Assembly (NCBI GenBank): GCA_964537955.1 | Contig: CAZICY010000067.1 | Coordinates: forward strand, 1 to 6,711 | Direction: 5' to 3' | DNA: 6,711 bases | Source of the DNA: Mxb001 sp964537955 | GTDB taxonomy: Bacteria > Actinomycetota > Actinomycetes > S36-B12 | In this document: positions 1 through 4,551 of the stretch, piece by piece | Position numbering within the stretch: position 1 is the first letter of the stretch | How the letters are laid out: each line of letters starts with the position of its first letter | Program-made: the position numbers and the translations under genes | The notes under the pieces: model-generated | Seen by the model: only the letters and a program-made list of their open reading frames with translations | The model's database searches: none | Told to the model about the DNA's origin: nothing

Positions 1-673
1 TGACACCGCCGCCGACGTAGAGGACCGGTCGCTTCGACTCGAGGATGAGCCGGGCGGCCTCGCGGACCTGCTTGGAGTGCGGCTTGGTGACCGGGTGGTA
101 GCCCGGCAGCGAGATGTCGGTGGGCCACTCGAAGGTCGTCATGGCCTGGAGGGCGTCCTTGGAGATATCGACGAGCACAGGTCCAGGGCGACCCGAGCTC
201 GCGAGGTAGAAGGCCTCGGCGATCGCGCGCGGGATCTCATCGGGATTGGTGACGAGGTAGTTGTGCTTAGTGATCGGCATCGTGATGCCGCGGATGTCGG
301 CTTCCTGGAAGGCGTCGGTGCCGATCGCCGAGCTCGGCACCTGGCCGGTGATCGCGACCATGGGCACGGAGTCCATGTGCGCATCGGCGATCGGCGTGAC
401 GAGGTTGGTGGCACCCGGACCGCTCGTCGCCATGCAGACACCGACGCGACCGGTGGCCGCGGCGTAGCCCTCGGCGGCGTGGCCGGCGGCCTGCTCGTGA
501 CGGACGAGGATGTGGCGGACCTTGGTGGAGTCCATGAGCGGGTCGTATGCCGGGAGGATCGCCCCGCCGGGAATGCCGAAGACGACATCGACGTCGGCAT
601 GCTCCATCGACCGGATCAGGCTCTGGGCGCCCGTGATCCGCTCACCGGATGACTGCCCTGCGCTGGTGCTCAT
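1..673 (-). CDS. ilvB: Acetolactate synthase large subunit, N-terminal part (cut by window edge)
   Basis: This gene encodes the catalytic subunit of the thiamine-diphosphate enzyme that joins two pyruvates into 2-acetolactate, or pyruvate and 2-oxobutyrate into 2-aceto-2-hydroxybutyrate. That is the first common step of valine, leucine and isoleucine synthesis, in the cytoplasm. Only 224 codons lie in the window; the reading frame is open to the left edge. Visible are the start of the ThDP-binding domain (VVFGIPGGAILPAYD, residues 30-44), the catalytic glutamate E60 in VRHEQAAGHAAEGYA, the SGPGATNL segment near residue 85, and the family motifs GTDAFQEADI and SGRPGPVLVDISKD. The sequence ends in the LYVGGGV segment that opens the middle domain. 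The ATG at 673-671 was chosen because GAAGAGGA, a good ribosome-binding site, lies four bases upstream, and the protein begins at the usual distance before the first motif. It follows ilvD on the same strand and is preceded by an attenuator. The regulatory subunit gene ilvN would be expected beyond the edge. Identification is firm. Confidence 0.96.
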   Translation of the reverse strand, partial: MSTSAGQSSGERITGAQSLIRSMEHADVDVVFGIPGGAILPAYDPLMDSTKVRHILVRHEQAAGHAAEGYAAATGRVGVCMATSGPGATNLVTPIADAHMDSVPMVAITGQVPSSAIGTDAFQEADIRGITMPITKHNYLVTNPDEIPRAIAEAFYLASSGRPGPVLVDISKDALQAMTTFEWPTDISLPGYHPVTKPHSKQVREAARLILESKRPVLYVGGGV

Positions 674-677
674 TGCG

Positions 678-685
678 TCCTCTTC
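678..685 (-). promoter_or_regulatory. ilvB ribosome-binding site
   Basis: GAAGAGGA on the minus strand ends four bases before the ilvB ATG. It fixes the start at 673. The GGAAG just upstream and within this element can pair with CUUCC in the nearby hairpin at 688-704, so access to it may depend on folding; this last point is inference. Confidence 0.75.
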
Positions 686-687
686 CC

Positions 688-704
688 ACTTCCGTCTCGG
701 AAGT
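688..704 (-). repeat. Small perfect hairpin just upstream of ilvB
   Basis: ACTTCCG, a three-base loop AGA, and CGGAAGT form a perfect seven-pair stem on the minus strand, just before the ribosome-binding site of ilvB. The left arm overlaps a second inverted repeat, GAAGT/ACTTC (700-711), so the two folds exclude each other. No run of U follows, so it is not a terminator. A role in translation or RNA stability is possible but unproven. Confidence 0.5.
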
Positions 705-717
705 CAACTTCTGTCGC

Positions 718-743
718 GGGGACCATGGTGGCGCATGGGCCCC
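718..743 (-). repeat. Imperfect inverted repeat in the ilvB leader
   Basis: GGGGCCCATG and CATGGTCCCC (minus strand) are complementary at nine of ten positions around a six-base loop. The element lies between the attenuator hairpin and the ilvB start. It could insulate the coding region or stabilise the processed transcript. No known family is recognised. Confidence 0.45.
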
Positions 744-752
744 TCTAACACG

Positions 753-776
753 AAACCCCCCGGCCCGGAGGGGCTC
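753..776 (-). terminator. ilvB attenuator (intrinsic terminator in leader)
   Basis: On the minus strand, CCCCTC (773-768), a six-base loop CGGGCC and GGGGGG (761-756) form a GC stem with one G-U pair. It is extended at the base by G-U, A-U and G-U pairs and followed by UUUCGUGUU. The U tract is short, as is common in GC-rich actinobacteria. The hairpin lies about 80 bases before ilvB and 43 bases after the leader-peptide stop codon, where an attenuator terminator is expected. The loop and 3' arm (764-758, GCCGGGG) can instead pair with CCCCGGC just after the leader-peptide stop codon. Termination in vivo is inferred. Confidence 0.75.
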
Positions 777-818
777 GGAGGGTGCGCGCGGGTCGCCGTC
801 AGGCGACAGGTGCCGGGG
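758..818 (-). promoter_or_regulatory. Candidate antiterminator pairing of the ilvB leader
   Basis: CCCCGGC (minus strand, 818-812), directly after the leader-peptide stop codon, is perfectly complementary over seven bases to GCCGGGG (764-758), which forms part of the loop and 3' arm of the attenuator hairpin. The two pairings cannot coexist. A ribosome stalled at the Ile/Val codons would prevent the upstream stem (784-831) from forming and could free CCCCGGC for this pairing, letting RNA polymerase read into ilvB. The complementarity is seen; the switching model is inferred from known ilv attenuators. Confidence 0.5.
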
Positions 819-831
819 CTAACCCGCGCGC
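784..831 (-). promoter_or_regulatory. Leader pause/anti-antiterminator stem
   Basis: GCGCGCGGGT (831-822, within the last codons of the leader peptide) and ACCCGCGCGC (793-784) are perfect ten-base complements. Inside lies a second perfect hairpin, GTCGCC-TGAC-GGCGAC (807-792), which shares two bases with the outer stem. The 5' arm is covered by a ribosome that finishes the leader peptide, which is how such stems sense translation. The CCCCGGC antiterminator segment lies in the internal loop, so this fold would probably hinder the antiterminator and favour the attenuator. Confidence 0.65.
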
Positions 832-860
832 CTGCCTACGATGACGACGATCTGCTGCAT
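819..860 (-). CDS. ilvB leader peptide (attenuation peptide)
   Basis: This 14-codon frame encodes MQQIVVIVGRRAG and a TAG stop. Residues 4-8 are Ile-Val-Val-Ile-Val, so a third of the peptide consists of two of the end products of the pathway. Leader peptides of this kind, with a branched-chain run followed by a basic, glycine-containing tail, are known upstream of ilvB in Streptomyces and Corynebacterium. When charged Ile-tRNA or Val-tRNA is scarce, the ribosome should stall in the run; the downstream stem 784-831 then fails to form and termination at 753-776 is avoided. There is no Shine-Dalgarno sequence, but TACGCT, a good -10 hexamer, ends six bases before the ATG, so the RNA probably starts at or next to the ATG (leaderless translation). 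No leucine codon is present, which suggests sensing of Ile and Val only. It is too short to be found by length alone; the call rests on composition, position and RNA structure together. Confidence 0.85.
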   Translation of the reverse strand: MQQIVVIVGRRAG

Positions 861-866
861 GGGGTC

Positions 867-872
867 AGCGTA
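867..872 (-). promoter_or_regulatory. Probable -10 element of the ilvB leader promoter
   Basis: TACGCT (minus strand) fits the actinobacterial TAnnnT consensus and ends six bases before the leader-peptide ATG, which puts the likely transcription start on that ATG. The -35 region is weak (TGGCGG at a 17-base spacing). The element lies in the 43-base gap after the ilvD stop codon, so ilvB has its own promoter in addition to possible readthrough from ilvD. It overlaps the 8-base palindrome TAGCGCTA (871-878). Confidence 0.55.
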
Positions 873-903
873 GCGCTAGCCCGGCTCGTCCGCCAGCGCC
901 CCC

Positions 904-2595
904 TCAGTCGCAGACGGCACCCCGGCTCGCCGACCCCACGAGGCGGACGTACTTGGCGAGGACCCCCCGGTCGTAGCGGGGCGGCAGCGGCACGAACTCC
1001 GCTCGGCGCCGGGCCAGCTCGACCTCGTCGACCAGGAGATCGAGCGTGCGAGACGGGATGTCCACGCGGATACGGTCGCCGTCGCGCACGAGCCCGATCG
1101 GCCCACCATCGGACGCCTCGGGGCAGACATGGCCCACGCACAGCCCCGTGCTGCCGCCGGAGAACCGCCCGTCGGTGACGAGCAGGACGTCCTTGCCCAG
1201 GCCCGCTCCCTTGATGGCCGCCGTGATCGCCAGCATCTCGCGCATGCCCGGGCCGCCCTTGGGTCCCTCATAGCGGACCACGACGACATCGCCCGCGCGG
1301 ATGCTGCCGTCGGCGAGTGCCGCCATGGCGGCCTGCTCACGCTCGAAGACCCGCGCGGTGCCCTCGAAGGAGTCCACGCCGACCCCGGCCGTCTTGACGA
1401 CCGCGCCTTCGGGGGCAAGCGTCCCGGAGAGGATGGAGATGCCTCCGCTCGCGTCGAGGGGCTCGGTCAGGGGGCGGACCACGACGCCGTCGGGCTCCGG
1501 GATCCTCACCGCGGCGAGGTTCTCGGCGATGGTCCTGCCCGTCACGGTGAGGCAGTCGCCGTGGAGCAGCCCGGCGTCGAGCAGCATGCGCATGACCACG
1601 GGCACCCCGCCTACGCGGTCGAGGTCGTACATCAGGTGCGCGCCGAAGGGCTTCAGGTCGGCGATGAGCGGAGTGCGGTCGCTGATCCGCTGGAATGCGT
1701 CGAGGTCGAGCTCGAAGCCCGCCTCGTGCGCGATCGCCGGCATGTGCAGCACGGAGTTGGTGGATCCCCCGAGGGCCATGATCACCGTGATGGCGTTCTC
1801 GACGGAGCGTGGCGTGATGATGTCCCGCGCGGTGATGCCCTGTCGGATCATCTCGATGACCGCGCGGCCCGACTCGCGAGCGAGGACCTCGCGGCGCGCG
1901 TCCACGGCCGGAGGCGACGACGATCCGGGAAGGGCCATGCCCATTGCCTCGGCCGCGCTCGCCATGGTGTTTGCGGTGTACATGCCGCCGCAGGTGCCAG
2001 CGGTAGGGCAGACGGCGCGTTCGATGCGACCGAGGTCCTCATCCGACATGAGGCCGCGGGCATTCGCCCCCACCGCCTCGAAGGCCGTCACGATGTTGAC
2101 GGTCTCCTCGCTCCCGTCGGTGAAGCGTACGTGGCCGGGCATGAGCGATCCGGCGTAGAGCAGCACGCTCGCCACGTCGAGACGCGCGGCCGCCATGAGC
2201 ATCGCCGGGAGGCTCTTGTCGCAGCCGGCCAGGGTCACCATGCCGTCGAGGCGCTCCGCCTGCATCACGGTCTCGACCGAGTCGGCGATCACCTCGCGCG
2301 AGACGAGGGAGAAGTGCATCCCTTCATGCCCCATGGAGATGACGTCCGAGACCGTGATGGTGCCGAACTCCATCGGGAATCCGCCGCCCTCGCGCACGCC
2401 GCTCGCCACATCCTCGGCCACCTCGCGCAGCGACATGTTGCACGGCGTGATCTGGTTGAACGACGAGGCAATGCCGATCTGGGGCTTGGCGAAGTCGTCG
2501 TCGCCCATGCCGAGCGCGCGCAACATGCCGCGGTTGGGAGCGCGGTCTCGGCCCTGTGTCGCGAGGCGGCTGCGAGGGGTCATATCCGGGGTCAC
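904..2595 (-). CDS. ilvD: Dihydroxy-acid dehydratase
   Basis: IlvD dehydrates 2,3-dihydroxy-isovalerate and 2,3-dihydroxy-3-methylvalerate to the 2-oxo acids that become valine/leucine and isoleucine. It is a cytoplasmic Fe-S enzyme. The 563 residues are the normal full length. Expected cluster cysteines are present: C52 (TPCNM), C125 (AGCDKSLPAM) and C202 (TAGTCGGMYTANTM). Likely Mg-site residues are E91 (GHEGM), D126 and K127 (normally carbamylated), with E453 in GPGMREML; the catalytic serine region is S479 in DGRFSGGSTG. No frameshift or missing key residue is seen. The GTG at 2595-2593 is preferred because TATTCT ends six bases upstream and no ribosome-binding site is seen, pointing to a leaderless message. 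The ATG four codons later (2583) is an alternative. ilvB follows on the same strand, after a leader and attenuator, and a sulfurtransferase gene diverges 41 bases away. The product is certain; the start is less so. Confidence 0.97.
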   Translation of the reverse strand: MTPDMTPRSRLATQGRDRAPNRGMLRALGMGDDDFAKPQIGIASSFNQITPCNMSLREVAEDVASGVREGGGFPMEFGTITVSDVISMGHEGMHFSLVSREVIADSVETVMQAERLDGMVTLAGCDKSLPAMLMAAARLDVASVLLYAGSLMPGHVRFTDGSEETVNIVTAFEAVGANARGLMSDEDLGRIERAVCPTAGTCGGMYTANTMASAAEAMGMALPGSSSPPAVDARREVLARESGRAVIEMIRQGITARDIITPRSVENAITVIMALGGSTNSVLHMPAIAHEAGFELDLDAFQRISDRTPLIADLKPFGAHLMYDLDRVGGVPVVMRMLLDAGLLHGDCLTVTGRTIAENLAAVRIPEPDGVVVRPLTEPLDASGGISILSGTLAPEGAVVKTAGVGVDSFEGTARVFEREQAAMAALADGSIRAGDVVVVRYEGPKGGPGMREMLAITAAIKGAGLGKDVLLVTDGRFSGGSTGLCVGHVCPEASDGGPIGLVRDGDRIRVDIPSRTLDLLVDEVELARRRAEFVPLPPRYDRGVLAKYVRLVGSASRGAVCD

Positions 2596-2601
2596 CCCAT
2601 C

Positions 2602-2607
2602 AGAATA
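2602..2607 (-). promoter_or_regulatory. Probable -10 element of ilvD
   Basis: TATTCT on the minus strand matches the TAnnnT -10 consensus and ends six bases before the GTG start of ilvD, the same distance as for the ilvB leader peptide. No good -35 hexamer is seen (ATCCTG at 17 bases). It lies in the 41-base gap shared with the divergent sulfurtransferase gene, for which I could not find a convincing promoter. Confidence 0.55.
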
Positions 2608-2622
2608 GGGACAAAGTGGACT

Positions 2623-2629
2623 GGCAGGA
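2623..2629 (+). promoter_or_regulatory. Ribosome-binding site of the sulfurtransferase gene
   Basis: GGCAGGA ends seven bases before the ATG at 2637 and supports that start against the longer in-frame alternative. Confidence 0.6.
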
Positions 2630-2636
2630 TGACGGC

Positions 2637-3485
2637 ATGGACGAGCGCACCATCGTCAGCTCCCCGTGGCTCCTCGAGCACCTGAGCGATCCCGGCCTGG
2701 TGATCCTCGACGCGCGCTTCTCCCTCGACGACGAGGAATGGGGGCAGCGCGCCTACGCCGAATCCCACATTCCCGGGGCGCTCTACGCCGACACTGCGAC
2801 CCACTTGGCCGGAGAGATCATCCCGGGCGTCACCGGCCGTCGCCCCTTCCCCGCACCACAGGACTTCGCGCGACAGCTCGGCGCCTGGGGCATCGACGAA
2901 GGGACTCAGGTCGTCACCTACGACGCGGACGGCGGACGCATGTCTGCCGCGCGCGTGTGGCTGATGCTGCGCTGGATGGGGCACGAGCGCGTCGCCGTGC
3001 TCGACGGCGGCTGGCAGGCCTGGCTCGCCGCGGGTGGCCCGGTCACCGCGGCCGTGCCCGACCCAGCGGGGACGACATTCCCGGTGCGCCTGCGTCCGGA
3101 GCTCCTCGCCGACGTCGACGAGGTCGACGAGCATCGGCAGCGCTCCCGCACGTGCGTCTTCGACTCGCGCGGGGCGGAGGGCTACCACGGCGGCGGCGTT
3201 TATCACGACCCCGTGCGCGGGCACATCGCCGGCGCCGGCCTCGCGGACAGGGCCAACACCACCCATGCCGACCTGACCTTCCGCTCGCCCGAGGACCTGC
3301 GGGCCTACTACCTCGATCTCCTGGACGGTGTTGACCCGAGCGAGGTCATCTACTACTGCGGATCCGGCATTACCGCGGCCCAGAACGTGCTCGGGATGAG
3401 CATCGCCGGACTCGAGGGATCGCGGATGTACGTTGGGTCCTGGAGCGAGTGGATCACTGACCCGAAGAGACCGGTCGAGCTGTGA
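2637..3485 (+). CDS. Two-domain sulfurtransferase (3-mercaptopyruvate/thiosulfate type, rhodanese family)
   Basis: The 282-residue protein has two rhodanese domains, the usual length and layout for mercaptopyruvate or thiosulfate sulfurtransferases, which pass sulfane sulfur to thiol acceptors or cyanide. The N-terminal domain (about 8-135) carries VILDARFSLDD and the SHIPGA signature, but has Asp97 (TYDADGG) where an active site would have cysteine, so it is the normal inactive half. The C-terminal domain (about 148-282) has VFDSRGAEGYHGG, GHIAGA and the active-site loop YYCGSGITA with catalytic C241. CGSG-type loops favour 3-mercaptopyruvate, whereas CRKG-type loops favour thiosulfate; this substrate call is inference. 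No signal peptide is seen, so it is cytoplasmic. ATG 2637 is chosen over an upstream in-frame ATG (2556) because AGGA lies seven bases upstream and the longer form would run into ilvD. Its stop codon overlaps the next gene by four bases, so it is probably the first gene of that operon, although no sulfur step is evident in the genes that follow. Confidence 0.9.
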   Translation: MDERTIVSSPWLLEHLSDPGLVILDARFSLDDEEWGQRAYAESHIPGALYADTATHLAGEIIPGVTGRRPFPAPQDFARQLGAWGIDEGTQVVTYDADGGRMSAARVWLMLRWMGHERVAVLDGGWQAWLAAGGPVTAAVPDPAGTTFPVRLRPELLADVDEVDEHRQRSRTCVFDSRGAEGYHGGGVYHDPVRGHIAGAGLADRANTTHADLTFRSPEDLRAYYLDLLDGVDPSEVIYYCGSGITAAQNVLGMSIAGLEGSRMYVGSWSEWITDPKRPVEL

Positions 3486-4549
3486 GCAAGCCCTACCGCT
3501 TCGCTGTCATCGGCACCGGCTTCTTCGCCCAGAACCACCTGCATGCCTGGGCTGAGATCCCCGACGTCGAGCTCGTCGCCGTCTGCGACACGGATCCGCA
3601 GCGCCTGGAAGCAGCCGCGCGTGACTTCGGTGGGCGCCCGTACGCCGATGCCGCCGAGCTCTTCGCTCGCGAGGACCTCGACTTCGTGGACATCGCCACG
3701 ACGCCTCCCACGCACCCCCAGATGGTGCATCTGGCCGCCGAGCACGGCGTCGCGGCCATCTGCCAGAAGCCTTTGGCCTGGGATCTCGAGGACGCACGGG
3801 CCATGGTGGCTGCCATGGCGGCGAAGGACCTGCCCTTCATGGTGCACGAGAACTTCCGGTTCCAGTACCCCATGCGCAGGGTCAAGGAGATCCTGGACAG
3901 CGGCGCCATCGGCCGGCCTTTCTTCGGCAGATTCAGCTTCCGCAGCTTCCACGACTGCTACTCCGCACAGCCGTGGCTGCTGGACAGCGAGCGCATGATC
4001 ATCGTCGACGTGGCAGTGCACCTATTCGACCTCGCTCGCTTCTTCATGGGAGAGCCGGAGTCGCTGTATGCCGAGGCCCTGAAGGTCAATCCGCGCATCG
4101 TGGGCGAGGACGTCGCGACCGTGATCATGCGCATGCCCGGGGCCACCGCGATCGCGGACGCGAGTTACGAGACCTTCTCCGATCACTCCACCTACCCCCA
4201 GGCCTTCGTCACCCTCGAGGGCACGCGCGGCATCATCACGCTGGGTCCCGACTACCACCTGCAGGTTGTCTCGCACCCGGTCGACGTCGGCGACTCCGCG
4301 GCGCGCATGTCGGGTGCGACCGTCATCGACGAGGACCTGCACATCCCCGAGCACACCTGGGCGTCCCGGCCCTGGAACGGCATCCAGGACAGCGTCGTCG
4401 CGCTGCAGAGGCACTGGGTCGACTGCCTGCGCACGGGGAGCGAGCCCGAGACGAGCGGCGCCGACACTCTGCGCACCATGGAGCTCACCCTCGGGGCCTA
4501 CGAGTCGCTCGACACTGGCCTGCCCTACCGGGTCGACAGCGCCGGCTGA
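3482..4549 (+). CDS. apsD: Gfo/Idh/MocA-family sugar dehydrogenase, probable D-apiose dehydrogenase
   Basis: This 355-residue protein is an NAD(P)-dependent oxidoreductase of the Gfo/Idh/MocA family. The Rossmann nucleotide-binding part (about 5-125) starts with AVIGTGFFAQNH (GxGxxA, G11-G13), and VAVCDTDP (33-40) follows. The usual EKP motif appears as QKP (ICQKPLAW, catalytic lysine K97), and the C-terminal half carries the catalytic region IVDVAVHLFDLARF with D176 and H180. Segments such as MVHENFR, GRFSFRS, VNPRIVGEDVAT and WASRPWNGIQDSV agree with what I remember of D-apiose dehydrogenase ApsD, which oxidises D-apiose to D-apionolactone. The neighbour at 4552 resembles the lactonase for that product, which strengthens the call. 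The start is GTG in a GTGA overlap with the upstream stop, with no strong ribosome-binding site, so translation is probably coupled. The fold family is certain; the substrate is inferred from remembered motifs plus context, and another aldose remains possible. Confidence 0.8.
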   Translation: MSKPYRFAVIGTGFFAQNHLHAWAEIPDVELVAVCDTDPQRLEAAARDFGGRPYADAAELFAREDLDFVDIATTPPTHPQMVHLAAEHGVAAICQKPLAWDLEDARAMVAAMAAKDLPFMVHENFRFQYPMRRVKEILDSGAIGRPFFGRFSFRSFHDCYSAQPWLLDSERMIIVDVAVHLFDLARFFMGEPESLYAEALKVNPRIVGEDVATVIMRMPGATAIADASYETFSDHSTYPQAFVTLEGTRGIITLGPDYHLQVVSHPVDVGDSAARMSGATVIDEDLHIPEHTWASRPWNGIQDSVVALQRHWVDCLRTGSEPETSGADTLRTMELTLGAYESLDTGLPYRVDSAG

Positions 4550-4551
4550 TC

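Noticed and set aside
77..652. Plus-strand open frame of 191 codons opposite ilvB
   Set aside because: The minus strand encodes clear acetolactate synthase motifs throughout; the plus-strand translation is shadow sequence.
871..878. Palindrome TAGCGCTA as an operator
   Set aside because: Eight-base palindromes are common in such DNA. It overlaps the -10 region, but there is no second copy or known family to support an operator.
2556..2636. Upstream ATG for the sulfurtransferase gene
   Set aside because: It would overlap ilvD and adds 27 residues without homology. The ATG at 2637 has a ribosome-binding site and starts at the usual place for the family.
1129..2685. Long plus-strand open frame of 518 codons opposite ilvD
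   Set aside because: It is antisense to a certain ilvD. Its translation is rich in Arg, His, Gly and Asp with no family motif, as expected for the opposite strand of a GC-rich gene.
3114..3131. Tandem 9-base repeat GTCGACGAG
   Set aside because: It encodes Val-Asp-Glu twice in a charged linker of the sulfurtransferase and is too short to mean more than codon bias.
3973..4551. Upstream in-frame extension of the ApnL-like protein
   Set aside because: It overlaps 577 bases of the ApsD-like gene in another frame and translates to low-complexity Arg/His-rich sequence. The protein family begins at the ATG at 4552.
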